From: Burkholderia paludis
GTDB taxonomy: Bacteria; Pseudomonadota; Gammaproteobacteria; Burkholderiales; Burkholderiaceae
NCBI RefSeq assembly: GCF_000732615.1
Contig: NZ_JPGL01000028.1
Location: 1-64,000 of the forward strand
DNA: 64,000 bases
Reading direction: 5' to 3'
Position 1 is the first letter of the stretch, and each line of letters begins with the position of its first letter. Of the stretch, positions 36,397-50,830 are shown piece by piece. The notes under the pieces were generated by a model. The model was not told where the DNA came from and made no database searches. It worked only from the letters and a program-made list of their open reading frames with translations. The position numbers and the translations under genes are program-made.

Positions 36397-37883
36397 GACT
36401 CGCGCGCCGCGGCGCGCGGCACGCCCGCCGCGTCGCCCGAAACCGGGCGCTGCGGCAGCGGGCCGTGCTCGCCCCACACGTCGGCCGGCAGCACGCGCGC
36501 GAGTTCCGGGATCGTATTGCGCGTGAACACCGGATCGGCGACGCCGGCCGCGCGCTGGCGGCGATAGTCGGCCCACGCGGCGTGCGCATACTTGCCGAGC
36601 GCGAGGATCGCGATCAGGTTGATGATCGCCATCAGCCCCATGCTCGTATCGGCCATCGCCCACACGAGCGGCAGTTGCCCGACGCTGCCGAACATCACCA
36701 TGCCGAGCACCGCGATCCGGAACAGCGGCAGCACGCCGCGCCGCTTCGTGATGAATTCGACGTTGCCTTCCGCATACGCGTAGTTGCCGATCACCGACGA
36801 AAACGCGAGGAAGAAGATCGCAACGGCCATGTAGATGCCGCCCCAGTCGCCGACGTGGCTCGAGATCGCGCGCTGCGTGAGCGCCGCGCCTTCCATGCCC
36901 GTGCCGATTTCGTACTGGCCCGACAGCAGGATCACGAATGCGGTCGCGCTGCAGATCACGATCGTGTCGACGAACACGCCGAGCATCTGGATCAGCCCCT
37001 GCGTGACGGGGTGCCGCGTGCTGGCCGTCGCGGCCGCGTTCGGCGCACTGCCCATCCCAGCCTCGTTCGAGAACAGCCCGCGCTTCACGCCGATCGCGAT
37101 CGCCTGGCTGACCGCATAGCCGGTCAGGCCGCCCGCCGCCTGCTCGAAGCCGAACGCGCTCTTCACGATCAGCGCGATCACGCCCGGCACCAGCGTGATG
37201 TGCGTCGCGACCGCGTAGACCGCCAGCGCGAGATAGCCGATCGCCATCAGCGGCACGATCACCTGCGCGACCGTCGCGATGCGGCGGATTCCGCCGAAGA
37301 TGATCGGTGCGGAAAGCAGCACGAGGCCGAGACCGACCGTCTCGCGGCTCCAGCCGAACGACGTATGGAATGCGTCGGCGATCGCGTTGGACTGCACCGC
37401 GTTGAACACGAAGCCGAACGCGAGGATCAGCGACAGCGAGAACAGCACGCCGAAGCCGCGCGAACGCAGCCCCGTCTGGATGTAGTACGCAGGGCCGCCG
37501 CGAAAGCTGCCGTCCGGATGGGACACCTTGAAGATCTGTGCGAGCGTTGCCTCGACGAACGCGGACGACATCCCGACCAGCGCGGTCATCCACATCCAGA
37601 AGATCGCGCCCGGCCCGCCGACCGTCAGCGCGACCGCGACGCCGGCGATGTTGCCGGTGCCGACGCGGCTCGCGAGCCCGGTCGCGAACGCCTGGAACGA
37701 CGAGATGCTGCCCGGCTCGCCCTTGCTGCCGACCAGTTTCATGCTGAGGAACAGCGCCTTCAACTGGATCATCCGGAACCGCAACGTGAACCACGCGCCG
37801 ACGCCAAGCAGCAGCGCGATCAGCACGTAGTTCCACAACACGCCGTTGACGGCGTCGATCAGCCCTTGCACGAATGCTTCCAT
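36393..37883 (-). CDS. Alanine/glycine:cation symporter (AgcS family)
   Basis: This 496-residue sodium symporter imports alanine or glycine. Hallmarks are FATGLASRVGTGNIAGVAVA near residue 70, GGPAYYIQTGL, and KRGLFSNEAGMGSAPNAA. About eleven hydrophobic helices are seen. The last ~30 residues (RPVSGDAAGVPRAAARES) are a hydrophilic tail. It is divergent from the small membrane protein gene at 38236. Confidence 0.93.
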   Translation of the reverse strand: MEAFVQGLIDAVNGVLWNYVLIALLLGVGAWFTLRFRMIQLKALFLSMKLVGSKGEPGSISSFQAFATGLASRVGTGNIAGVAVALTVGGPGAIFWMWMTALVGMSSAFVEATLAQIFKVSHPDGSFRGGPAYYIQTGLRSRGFGVLFSLSLILAFGFVFNAVQSNAIADAFHTSFGWSRETVGLGLVLLSAPIIFGGIRRIATVAQVIVPLMAIGYLALAVYAVATHITLVPGVIALIVKSAFGFEQAAGGLTGYAVSQAIAIGVKRGLFSNEAGMGSAPNAAATASTRHPVTQGLIQMLGVFVDTIVICSATAFVILLSGQYEIGTGMEGAALTQRAISSHVGDWGGIYMAVAIFFLAFSSVIGNYAYAEGNVEFITKRRGVLPLFRIAVLGMVMFGSVGQLPLVWAMADTSMGLMAIINLIAILALGKYAHAAWADYRRQRAAGVADPVFTRNTIPELARVLPADVWGEHGPLPQRPVSGDAAGVPRAAARES

Positions 37884-38235
37884 CCGGTTTCCTTGTAAAT
37901 AGGGTCAGTCACATGCGGCCACCGCGAATGCGGCCCGAGGGGCGACATGATATGACAGTTTTCAAGGATTATTACAAAACGAAAGAAATAGAGATGCTGA
38001 AAAATCGCACCCGAATGACATCAGGTTAGACGACGCTTCGCGAAAATGCGGGACACCGGCGCGACGACACGATCTCGTCGCCCGCAGGTTCGCATCCGCT
38101 CGGCGGGACAATCCGGACGTCGAAATGACTTCGGATGCCGCTCGCCCGAGACCGGACCGGACACGGCCCGGACTACCCGAACAGGACACGAGCGGAATGC
38201 AGTTTCGCCAACCAGAGACGCATCAGCACGTGCCC
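37884..38235. other. Divergent intergenic region, about 350 bp
   Basis: The section 37945-38010 is clearly AT-richer than its surroundings and probably contains the leftward agcS promoter, though no strong -35/-10 pair is evident. The right half is GC-rich and may include the N-terminal extension of the next gene. I see no RNA gene or terminator. Confidence 0.4.
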
Positions 38236-38613
38236 ATGATCCCGACCCTCGCTCGCTACGCCATCCGTGCCGCACTGATCCTCGTCACGGCGGCCGCCGC
38301 GCTCTTCCTGCTGCTGCTTGCCGCGATCGTGATTGCCCGATACGAACCCGACAGCGGCTACTGCCCCGACGCGCCAATCGCGGAGCTTGAAGCGAAAATC
38401 CTCGCGTTCGCCAGGGAGCAACGCATGGAGCTGAATGGCGCCGAATTCGTCGGCATACCGCGCTACCGCGCCGACAAGCACGGCTGGTGGGCATTCGATC
38501 TGAAGTCGCACGACGAAAACTACGTCGCAACGATCGATTGCGACGGCCGCATCACCGGCTTCGGGACGATCCGGAAACTGTCGTTCGATCCGCCGCCACG
38601 GTCGGCGCAATGA
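38236..38613 (+). CDS. Small single-pass membrane protein of unknown function
   Basis: This ~125-residue protein starts with a hydrophobic anchor (AALILVTAAAALFLLLLAAI) followed by a soluble domain of ~90 residues (SGYCPDAPIAELEAKILAFA; KHGWWAFDLKSHDENYVATI; DCDGRITGFGTIRKLSF). The two cysteines in the exported part could form a disulfide. I recognise no family. The start is uncertain: ATG 38236, GTG 38230 and ATG 38197 are in frame and none has a convincing ribosome-binding site. A bidirectional terminator follows. Confidence 0.6.
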   Translation: MIPTLARYAIRAALILVTAAAALFLLLLAAIVIARYEPDSGYCPDAPIAELEAKILAFAREQRMELNGAEFVGIPRYRADKHGWWAFDLKSHDENYVATIDCDGRITGFGTIRKLSFDPPPRSAQ

Positions 38614-38641
38614 CCTCGCCCGCCCGGCCAGCCATAAAAAA

Positions 38642-38669
38642 AACCGGGCGCCCTTTCGGACGCCCGGTT
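38642..38669. terminator. Bidirectional terminator between the small membrane protein gene and gltD
   Basis: A 9-bp stem (AACCGGGCG/CGCCCGGTT) with a short inner stem is flanked by a run of A on the left. It separates convergent genes. Confidence 0.8.
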
Positions 38670-38698
38670 CTCATCGAAACCCGCTCGCGGTATTCAGC

Positions 38699-40165
38699 TC
38701 AGCGCGGCAGGTTCGAATGCCCCATCAGGTACGCATCGACCGAGCGTGCGCACTGGCGGCCTTCGCGGATCGCCCACACCACCAGCGACTGGCCGCGGCG
38801 CATGTCGCCCGCCGCGAACACCTTGTCGACCGACGTGTAGTACGAGCGATCGCCTTCGGTCGCCGCACGCGCGTTGCCGCGCGCGTCCTTCGCGACGCCG
38901 AACGCCTCGAGCACCGGCGCGGCCGGCTGCGTGAAGCCCATCGCGAGCAGGACGAGATCGGCCTTCAGTTCGAACTCGGAGTCCGGCACTTCCTGCATCT
39001 TGCCGTCCTTCCACTCGACGCGTGCGGCGATCAGCTTCTCGACCTTGCCGTTCTTGCCTTCGAGGCGCTTCGTCGCGACCGCCCAGTCGCGCTCGCAGCC
39101 TTCCTCGTGCGACGACGACGTGCGCAGCTTGATCGGCCAGTACGGCCACACGAGCGGCTTGTTTTCCTCTTCCGGCGGCTGCGGCAGCAGTTCGAACTGC
39201 GTGACCTGCTTCGCGCCGTGGCGGTTCGACGTGCCGACGCAGTCCGAACCCGTATCGCCGCCGCCGATCACGATCACGTGCTTGCCCTTCGCGAGCAGCT
39301 GGTCGACGAGCTTGTCGCCCGCGTTCACGCGGTTCTGCTGCGGCAGGAAGTCCATCGCGTAGTGCACGCCCGCGAGTTCGCGGCCCGGCACCGGCAGGTC
39401 GCGCGGCGTTTCCGAACCGCCCGCGATCACGACCGCGTCGAACTCCTCCTTCAGCGTGTCCGGCGAGATGGTTTCCTTCGCGAGGCTGCCGATCGACTCG
39501 GGCAGCGGCTCCTTGCCGATGAACACGCTGGTGCGGAACGTCACGCCTTCCGCTTCCATCTGGCGCATGCGGCGGTCGATCAGCCACTTCTCGAGCTTGA
39601 AGTCGGGAATCCCGTAACGCAGCAGGCCGCCGACGCGGTCGTTCTTCTCGAACACCGTCACGTCGTGGCCCGCGCGCGCGAGCTGCTGCGCGGCGGCGAG
39701 GCCCGCGGGGCCCGAACCGACGACCGCGACCTTCTTGCCCGTCTTGTGCTCGGCCGGCAGCGGCTTTACCCAGCCTTCCGCCCAGGCCTTGTCGATGATC
39801 GCGTGCTCGATCGACTTGATGCCGACCGGATCGTCGTTGATCCCGAGCGTGCACGCCGCTTCGCACGGCGCCGGGCAGATGCGGCCCGTGAATTCCGGGA
39901 AGTTGTTGGTCGAATGCAGGACTTCGATCGCCTGCTGCCAGTCCTGGCGGTAAACGAGATCGTTGAAATCCGGGATGATGTTGTTGACCGGGCAGCCGTT
40001 GTTGCAGAACGGGATGCCGCAATCCATGCAGCGCGCGCCCTGGACCTTCGCGTCCGCGTCGGCCAGTGCCGCGACGAATTCCTTGTAGTGCTTCACGCGC
40101 GTGAGCGGTGCTTCGTACGCCTCGTGGCGGCGTTCGAACTCCAGAAAACCGGTTGCCTTGCCCAT
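38699..40165 (-). CDS. gltD: Glutamate synthase small subunit
   Basis: This 488-residue NADPH-oxidising FAD subunit feeds electrons to GltB. N-terminal [4Fe-4S] cysteines are in [16 protein letters not shown] and [14 protein letters not shown]- and NADPH-binding folds are [16 protein letters not shown] and [15 protein letters not shown]. The start [10 protein letters not shown] (40165) is standard; a longer in-frame extension is not conserved-looking. It follows gltB by 85 bp. Confidence 0.97.
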   Translation of the reverse strand: MGKATGFLEFERRHEAYEAPLTRVKHYKEFVAALADADAKVQGARCMDCGIPFCNNGCPVNNIIPDFNDLVYRQDWQQAIEVLHSTNNFPEFTGRICPAPCEAACTLGINDDPVGIKSIEHAIIDKAWAEGWVKPLPAEHKTGKKVAVVGSGPAGLAAAQQLARAGHDVTVFEKNDRVGGLLRYGIPDFKLEKWLIDRRMRQMEAEGVTFRTSVFIGKEPLPESIGSLAKETISPDTLKEEFDAVVIAGGSETPRDLPVPGRELAGVHYAMDFLPQQNRVNAGDKLVDQLLAKGKHVIVIGGGDTGSDCVGTSNRHGAKQVTQFELLPQPPEEENKPLVWPYWPIKLRTSSSHEEGCERDWAVATKRLEGKNGKVEKLIAARVEWKDGKMQEVPDSEFELKADLVLLAMGFTQPAAPVLEAFGVAKDARGNARAATEGDRSYYTSVDKVFAAGDMRRGQSLVVWAIREGRQCARSVDAYLMGHSNLPR

Positions 40166-40250
40166 AAGGTGCTCTTCTGTTCGGTGTATCGGGTGGGGGA
40201 GCCGCGCACGGCCGTCAGGCGTGCGCGGCATTCGCTATGTCGTTCGTCGC

Positions 40251-44954
<4,704 letters not shown>

Positions 44955-45084
44955 GGGGACACCGTCGTAAAGGGGGCCTGGAGGCCGTTGAACCATTTTC
45001 TTGTTGCCGTCGATCCCGCTCCCGACGGGAAACGGCGCGGCCGACAGTGGTCGGGCATGCTTCGCCCGGGCCACCGGAATTCGG

Positions 45085-45114
45085 AATATACGCGACGAAT
45101 CAAAGGAATAGCAA
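45085..45114 (-). promoter_or_regulatory. Candidate sigma70 promoter of gltBD
   Basis: The minus strand has TTGCTA, an 18-bp spacer and TATATT, about 130 bp upstream of the gltB start. This stretch is AT-rich compared with its surroundings, which supports a promoter. Confidence 0.6.
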
Positions 45115-45242
45115 CAAAAACCGCTTGATTGATCCCCAATTAAACGGATGCATCGATCTGGTGCCGTTTTATTGGGGCCGCATCATTTTGGTGCAAAAAG
45201 AAGCGGCGCCCGCAGCGCCGCCTCCTGTACCGCCGTCCCGTG

Positions 45243-45956
45243 TTACTGCTGGATCGGCGGCGTGTTTTCACGCACCTTTCTGGGGCGTCCGCGCGGCAGC
45301 GGCGACACGCGCCGGTTCGCGGTGCGCGCCGCCCATTCGCGGTAGTTCTCGCCGCCGAGCACCCAGCCCTTGAGCGTCGCCTGCTGCAGCTGGTCCGCCT
45401 GCCGCTCGTCGAGCGGCTGCTCGCACAGCTCCTTGTACGCGCGCTGGCGGTCGAACGGCGTATTGCCGAGCGCCCAGTAGAGCGGATGGTCGGTAATCAG
45501 GCTGTCGACGGTGAGCCCGACGTGATGCCGGTAGCTCGACCAGCGATAGGCCTCGGGCGTCGCCACGAGCTGCGCGCGCACCGGGCTCATCTCGACCACC
45601 CGGCTCGCGAGCAGGAAATAGCGCTCGCCTTCGATCACGGTCGCGCGATAGCGGCCTTCCCACAGGGTGCCGCGCCGCGAATAGCGTCGGTTGAAATGCG
45701 CGACATAGCGGCGGCCGACGGCCTGCATCGCCTTCGGCAGGCTCGCTTCGTCGCTCGGCGTGACGAGCAGTTGCACCTGGCGCGGCAGCAGCACGTAGGC
45801 GTGTACCGACAGGTGGTGATCGCGTGCGGCGGCCTTCAGGCAATCGATGAAGAGTTCGTAGTCCTGGTCGTCGACGAACGCGGGTTGCTGATCCAGGCCG
45901 CGCAGTATCACGTGCTGCGGCTGGTCGGGAACGTAGAGTCGTGCTAACCGTGCCAT
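45243..45956 (-). CDS. REP-associated tyrosine transposase homologue with a lost HUH motif
   Basis: This 237-residue protein belongs to the IS200-like Y1/RAYT family: HVILRG at 15-20, the fold AYVLLP..VQLLVTP, the nucleophile region AVGRRYVAHFNRRYSRRG (Y84) and GTLWEGRYRATVIEG are clear. The metal-binding HUH motif, normally NHVHLL, reads RQVQLL (Q60, Q62). Both histidines are therefore absent and Y1 catalysis is unlikely. An AT-hook-like RGRPRK occurs near the C-terminus. The frame is intact and no REP repeats or IS ends are obvious nearby, which suggests a domesticated DNA-binding protein. It is upstream of gltBD and divergent from ompW. Confidence 0.88.
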   Translation of the reverse strand: MARLARLYVPDQPQHVILRGLDQQPAFVDDQDYELFIDCLKAAARDHHLSVHAYVLLPRQVQLLVTPSDEASLPKAMQAVGRRYVAHFNRRYSRRGTLWEGRYRATVIEGERYFLLASRVVEMSPVRAQLVATPEAYRWSSYRHHVGLTVDSLITDHPLYWALGNTPFDRQRAYKELCEQPLDERQADQLQQATLKGWVLGGENYREWAARTANRRVSPLPRGRPRKVRENTPPIQQ

Positions 45957-46091
45957 GCTGAATGTCCGTTTGAACGCGTTAGGAAATACCCGGAGGTCCG
46001 AAAATGCGCACCTGCGTAGAATGCCTGTCCTGGCAAGGCGCGGAAGCGTACGGTCGTACTAATCCTAGGGTGAAAACTCTAACTTACGAGC

Positions 46092-46121
46092 TTGTTTGGT
46101 TTTAAACGCAGTCGTCATAAT
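46092..46121 (+). promoter_or_regulatory. Candidate sigma70 promoter of ompW
   Basis: TTGTTT, an 18-bp spacer and CATAAT precede ompW by about 30 bp. The AT-rich setting and close fit make this a convincing promoter. Confidence 0.6.
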
Positions 46122-46149
46122 GAGCACGCCTTAGATCGGAGGAGACACA

Positions 46150-46881
46150 ATGAAACGAAAACTGGCCATTACGGGGGTCGCGGCGCTCGCTTTCACGTTG
46201 GCGGGCGGCACGGCTCACGCACAATCCGCGGGTAGCTTCTACGTCAGCACCGGCTGGCTGCACCTTGCACCGCAAGACAGCAGCGACCCGCTGTTCCTGT
46301 ACGGCGTAGGCGGCACGCCCATCAACCAATCGATTCCCAACACCGGTGCCGGCATCAGCGACGCCGACACGATCGCGCTGGCGACCGGTTACTTCCTGAC
46401 CGACCACATCGCCACCGAGTTCATCGCCGGCATTCCGCCGAAGTTCGACATCACCGGCAAGGGCCAGTTCTCAAGTTTCGGCACGCTCGGCCGCGCGTAC
46501 CAGTGGAGCCCCGCGCTCCTCCTCAAGTATTACTTCAACGACGCCAACGCGAAGTTCCGTCCGTATGTCGGCGTCGGCGCGACGTATATCTGGTTCACCG
46601 GCGCGAAGATCACGAACGGCGCGTTCGAGAACGGCGCGCTCGGCGGCCCGACCAGCGCCACGACCAGCAACCAGTGGGCGCCCGTGTTCAACGCCGGTTT
46701 CACGTACAACTTCACGAAGCACTGGTTTGCCGGCTTCTCGATGTCGTACATCCCGGTCGGCGTGACCGCGACCTTCACGACGGCCAAGCGGACCCAGGTC
46801 GGCACGCTGACCGAGACGTCGAAGGCGCGTATCTCGCTGAATCCGATCGTGACCTACCTGAACGTCGGCTACCGCTTCTAA
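46150..46881 (+). CDS. ompW: OmpW-family outer-membrane protein
   Basis: This 243-residue eight-stranded beta-barrel has a Sec signal peptide (residues ~1-25, ending AHAQ) and OmpW-type strands (FLTDHIATEFIAGIPPKFDI; ALLLKYYFNDANAKFRPYVG). It ends in an aromatic residue (LNVGYRF), the outer-membrane sorting signal. OmpW proteins form hydrophobic channels and often respond to oxygen or stress. A GGAGGAG ribosome-binding site precedes the ATG. A strong terminator follows. Confidence 0.93.
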   Translation: MKRKLAITGVAALAFTLAGGTAHAQSAGSFYVSTGWLHLAPQDSSDPLFLYGVGGTPINQSIPNTGAGISDADTIALATGYFLTDHIATEFIAGIPPKFDITGKGQFSSFGTLGRAYQWSPALLLKYYFNDANAKFRPYVGVGATYIWFTGAKITNGAFENGALGGPTSATTSNQWAPVFNAGFTYNFTKHWFAGFSMSYIPVGVTATFTTAKRTQVGTLTETSKARISLNPIVTYLNVGYRF

Positions 46882-46964
46882 GCGTAGTCGAATATTTGGG
46901 GAATGGTTAATCCCGCTGCAATTTGTAGCGGAATTTTCCTGGCGTAATGTCTCCACGATGCAAA

Positions 46965-46993
46965 ACGCCCCGGCGGGAATCCCGCCGGGGCGT
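46965..46993. terminator. Bidirectional terminator between ompW and ugpQ
   Basis: A perfect 13-bp stem (ACGCCCCGGCGGG/CCCGCCGGGGCGT) has an AAT loop, with AAAA on the left and a T-run on the right. It separates convergent genes. Confidence 0.88.
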
Positions 46994-47090
46994 CGCTTTT
47001 TCGCGTCAGACTCGATCCCGGCCAAGGCGTCTCGGGACCCGGGGGAGGCCGCCAGGGCCTCTTCACGCCGATAACGGGCTTGTGCAGGCC

Positions 47091-47861
47091 CTAGACGATG
47101 TCGATGTCGTCCAGTGCGTCCGGGCCGATCAGGTCGATGCGGTCCGTACAGACCGCGTCGACGCCCCAGCGGGCGAGTTCGCGCGCCCGCCCGAGGTCGT
47201 TGACCGTGTAAGCCAGGATGCGCAGCCCGGCCGCCTTGATCGCGCGCACGAGCGGCTCGTCGAGCCGTTTGTGGTCTGCATGCAACGATACGCAGCCGAG
47301 CGCCCCGACGACCTGCGCATGCCAGTCGTCCGGCACGGCTTCGTACAGCATGCCGCGCGGCAGCGCGGGCACGGTCGCCCGCGCCTGCTGCAGCGCGTCG
47401 AACGAAAACGACGACAGCAGCGGCGGAACCTCGACATCGCGCCAGTACGCCGCAGCATCGGCCGCCACGCGCTGCCCGGTCTCGCGCTCGCGCCCCGGGC
47501 ACGGCTTGATCTCGACGTTCGCGGCCAGCCCGTGCGCAATGCAGCGCGCCGCCGCGGCCTCGAGCGTCGGCATCCGCTCGCCCGCGAAGCGCGCGTCGAG
47601 CCACGCGCCCGCGTCGAGCGCGGCCAGCGCCTCATAGCGCATGCCTGCCGCCGCGCCGTGGCCGTTCGACGTCCGGTCGACGGTATCGTCGTGCAGCAGG
47701 AACGTCACGTCGTCGGCCGACAGCTTCGCGTCGAACTCGACCATCCGGTGGCCGCGGCGCGCGCCCTCGTCGAGGGCGGCGAGCGTATTCTCCGGCGCGA
47801 GCGCGCCGCCGCCGCGATGGGCGACGACACGCGGGTAAGGCCAGTCGGGACGGGTTGTCAT
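47091..47861 (-). CDS. ugpQ: Glycerophosphodiester phosphodiesterase
   Basis: This 256-residue TIM-barrel enzyme cleaves glycerophosphodiesters to glycerol-3-phosphate and an alcohol. Catalytic parts are VAHRGGGALAPENTLAALDE and EFDAKLSADDVTFLLHDDTV. No signal peptide is present, so it is cytosolic like E. coli UgpQ. It is the last gene of the ugp operon, 28 bp after ugpC. Confidence 0.94.
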   Translation of the reverse strand: MTTRPDWPYPRVVAHRGGGALAPENTLAALDEGARRGHRMVEFDAKLSADDVTFLLHDDTVDRTSNGHGAAAGMRYEALAALDAGAWLDARFAGERMPTLEAAAARCIAHGLAANVEIKPCPGRERETGQRVAADAAAYWRDVEVPPLLSSFSFDALQQARATVPALPRGMLYEAVPDDWHAQVVGALGCVSLHADHKRLDEPLVRAIKAAGLRILAYTVNDLGRARELARWGVDAVCTDRIDLIGPDALDDIDIV

Positions 47862-47889
47862 CGTCGGTCTCTCGGCAGGTGCGGAAGGT

Positions 47890-48975
47890 TCAGCCGGCAC
47901 GCTTGCCGGTCTCGGGATCGAAGAAATGCAGCCGGTGCGCCGGCAGCGCCGCCGCCAGCGCCGTGCCGCGCGCCGGACGGTCCGCATGCGGCAGGCGCAC
48001 CGCGACGTCGTGATTGCCCCAGCGGCCATGCGCGAGATTGTCCGCGCCGAGCAGTTCGCACGAATCGACCGGCAGCGTCGCCTGCGCGACGCCCGGCTGC
48101 GGCGTCATGTGCTCCGGCCGCACGCCGAGCACCCAGTCGCGGCCGGTGGCGATCTCCGTGCCGATGCCGGGCGCGCCGGCAACCGGCAGCGCGGGGCCGC
48201 CGCCCGCGACCGTAAACGTCGCGCCGTCTTCCGACAGCCGGCCATGCATCAGGTTCATCGCCGGCGAGCCGATGAAACCCGCGACGAACACCGTCGCCGG
48301 CTTCTCGTACACGTCGACCGGCGCGCCGATCTGCTCCGCGTAGCCGCGATTCATCACGATCACGCGCTGCGCGAGCGTCATCGCCTCGATCTGGTCATGC
48401 GTCACGTAAACGCTCGTCGTCGCGAGCCGCGCATGCAGCCGCTGGATCTCGAGGCGCATCTGCACGCGCAGCTTCGCGTCGAGGTTCGACAGCGGCTCGT
48501 CGAACAGGAACACCGACGGCTCGCGCACGATCGCGCGCCCCATCGCGACGCGCTGCCGCTGGCCGCCCGACAGCTCGCGCGGCCGCCGCGCCAGCAGCGG
48601 CTCGAGTTCGAGAATCTTCGCGGCCGCGGCGACCCGCGACTCGATCGTCGCACGCTCGATCCCGCGGATCTTCAGTCCATAGCCCATGTTCTGCGCGACC
48701 GTCATGTGCGGATACAGCGCATAGTTCTGGAACACCATCGCGATGTCGCGATCCTTCGGCTCCAGCGCGTTCACGACGCGCTCGCCGATCGCGATCTCGC
48801 CGTCCGTCACCGTCTCGAGCCCCGCGATCATCCGCAGCAACGTCGATTTGCCGCAGCCCGACGGGCCGACCAGCACGATGAATTCGCCGTCGGCAATCTC
48901 CACGTCGATGCCATGCAGCACGTGCTGCTTGCCGTCGTAGGATTTCCTGACGCCTTTCAAGCTCAGCGCAGCCAT
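47890..48975 (-). CDS. ugpC: Glycerol-3-phosphate ABC transporter ATPase
   Basis: This 361-residue ATPase of the MalK/UgpC class has Walker [10 protein letters not shown], signature [16 protein letters not shown] and Walker [13 protein letters not shown]. The C-terminal ~120 residues are the regulatory TOBE domain. The start [17 protein letters not shown] (48975) is standard. It powers UgpA/UgpE and follows ugpE by 32 bp. Confidence 0.94.
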   Translation of the reverse strand: MAALSLKGVRKSYDGKQHVLHGIDVEIADGEFIVLVGPSGCGKSTLLRMIAGLETVTDGEIAIGERVVNALEPKDRDIAMVFQNYALYPHMTVAQNMGYGLKIRGIERATIESRVAAAAKILELEPLLARRPRELSGGQRQRVAMGRAIVREPSVFLFDEPLSNLDAKLRVQMRLEIQRLHARLATTSVYVTHDQIEAMTLAQRVIVMNRGYAEQIGAPVDVYEKPATVFVAGFIGSPAMNLMHGRLSEDGATFTVAGGGPALPVAGAPGIGTEIATGRDWVLGVRPEHMTPQPGVAQATLPVDSCELLGADNLAHGRWGNHDVAVRLPHADRPARGTALAAALPAHRLHFFDPETGKRAG

Positions 48976-49007
48976 TCTTGGTCTTTCTCCCGGTTGCCGT
49001 CCGTTGT

Positions 49008-49853
49008 TCACTTCTCGGAATCGACGAGGCCGCGCACGAACCAGCGCTGCATCGCCAGCACGACGACGAGCGGCGGAACCATCGCCAGCAGCGTCGCCGC
49101 CATCACGTATTGCCATTCGGTCGCGGCGTCGCCGCTCGCGATCATCGTCTTGATGCCCACCACCGCCGTCGACAGCGACGCCTCCGTCGTGATCAGGATC
49201 GGCCACAGATACTGGTTCCAGCCGTAGATGAAGGTGATCACGAACAGCGCCGCGATGCTCGTCTTCGACAACGGCAGCACGACGTCCCAGAAAAACCGCA
49301 GCGGCCCGGCGCCGTCGATGCGCGCGGCGTCCATCAGCTCGTCCGGCAGCGTCATGAAGAACTGGCGGAACAGGAACGTCGCGGTCGCCGACGCGATCAG
49401 CGGCAACGTGAGCCCCGCGTAGGTGTTGGTCAGGTGCAGCGTCGACACGACCTGCACGGTCGGAAAGATCCGCACCTCGACCGGCAGCATCAGCGTGACG
49501 AAGATCAGCCAGAACGCGGTGTTGCGGAACGGGAAGCGGAAATAGACGATCGCGTAGGCGGACAGGATCGACACCGCGATCTTGCCGACCGAGATCCCGA
49601 GCGCCATCGCGAAGCTGTTCACGAGCAGCAGGCCGAACGGCGCCGTCGTGGCGCCGCTGCCGTGCCCCCAGATGTACGCGACGTTCTCGAACAGGTGCGT
49701 GCTCGGCACGAGCGACAGCGGCACCGTCAACACTTCCTGCGCGTTCATCGTCGCCGCGCAGAACGCGACGTAGACGGGAAACAGGACCAGCACCGCGCCG
49801 GCGATCAGCACCGCGTGGCAGAACAGGTCGAAACCCTTGCGATTTTCGATCAT
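49008..49853 (-). CDS. ugpE: Glycerol-3-phosphate ABC transporter permease UgpE
   Basis: This 281-residue permease has six hydrophobic segments and the EAA-loop ([20 protein letters not shown]) that contacts UgpC. The start overlaps the ugpA stop as ATGA. It pairs with UgpA in the membrane channel. Confidence 0.94.
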   Translation of the reverse strand: MIENRKGFDLFCHAVLIAGAVLVLFPVYVAFCAATMNAQEVLTVPLSLVPSTHLFENVAYIWGHGSGATTAPFGLLLVNSFAMALGISVGKIAVSILSAYAIVYFRFPFRNTAFWLIFVTLMLPVEVRIFPTVQVVSTLHLTNTYAGLTLPLIASATATFLFRQFFMTLPDELMDAARIDGAGPLRFFWDVVLPLSKTSIAALFVITFIYGWNQYLWPILITTEASLSTAVVGIKTMIASGDAATEWQYVMAATLLAMVPPLVVVLAMQRWFVRGLVDSEK

Positions 49854-50734
49854 GCGTATTGCACCCTGCGTTCGACGAAGCGGAACTGGATCACCGTGAG
49901 CCCGACGACGATGATCATCAGCACGACCGACTGCGCGCCCGAACTGCCGATATCGAGCCCCTGGAAACCTTCCGCAAAGATCTTGTAGATGAGCGTCTTC
50001 GTGCTTTGCGCCGGGCCGCCGCCGGTGGCCGCGTCGATCACCGGGAACGTGTCGAAGAACGCGTAGACGAGGTTCACGACCAGCAGGAAGAAGCTCGTCG
50101 GCGACAGCAGCGGCAGCACGATGTTGAAGAAGCGCCGCACCGGCCCCGCGCCGTCGATCGCCGCCGCCTCGATCAGCGAGCGCGGGATCGCCTGCAGGCC
50201 CGCATAGAAGAACAGGAAGTTGTAGCTCACCTGCTTCCACACCGACGCGAGCACGACCAGGAACATCGCCTGCCCGCCGTTCAGCGCGTGATTCCACACG
50301 ATGCCGCCCTTCGCGAGCGCGTACGTGATCAGGCCGATGCTCGGGTTGAACAGGAATGCCCACAGCACGGCCGCGATCGTCGGCGCGACCGCATACGGCC
50401 AGATCAGCAGCGTACGGTACACGCGCGCGCCGCGGATCACGCGGTCGGCGCACGCGGCCAGCAGCAGCGACACGACGAGCCCGCTCACCGTGACGAGCGA
50501 ACTGAACACGAGCGTCGTGCGGAACGAATCGAGATATAGCGGATCGGCGAACAGGTGCGTGAAGTTCGCGAAGCCGACGAATTCGCTCGAGGTGCCGAAC
50601 GCGTCCTGCATCTGCGTCGACTGCCACAGCGCGACGCCGGCCGGCCACAGGAAGAACACGGCGGTGATCGCGAGCTGCGGCGCGATCAGCAGGTACGGCA
50701 CCAGGCTCGTACCGAAGCGGGAACGGGATTGCAT
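49850..50734 (-). CDS. ugpA: Glycerol-3-phosphate ABC transporter permease UgpA
   Basis: This 294-residue permease carries the EAA-loop [19 protein letters not shown] and six hydrophobic segments. I chose the ATG at 50734 ([13 protein letters not shown]), which gives the usual length; an upstream in-frame TTG at 50755 would add seven residues. It is between ugpB and ugpE. Confidence 0.94.
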   Translation of the reverse strand: MQSRSRFGTSLVPYLLIAPQLAITAVFFLWPAGVALWQSTQMQDAFGTSSEFVGFANFTHLFADPLYLDSFRTTLVFSSLVTVSGLVVSLLLAACADRVIRGARVYRTLLIWPYAVAPTIAAVLWAFLFNPSIGLITYALAKGGIVWNHALNGGQAMFLVVLASVWKQVSYNFLFFYAGLQAIPRSLIEAAAIDGAGPVRRFFNIVLPLLSPTSFFLLVVNLVYAFFDTFPVIDAATGGGPAQSTKTLIYKIFAEGFQGLDIGSSGAQSVVLMIIVVGLTVIQFRFVERRVQYA

Positions 50735-50830
50735 CGCGGATATCCGGTCAGGCAAAACGGAAAGGAAACCGCGCCGCCGGCCGGCACGCGCCCAGGCGCG
50801 GCACGGCCGGCGGCACGCAGCGATGCGCGC

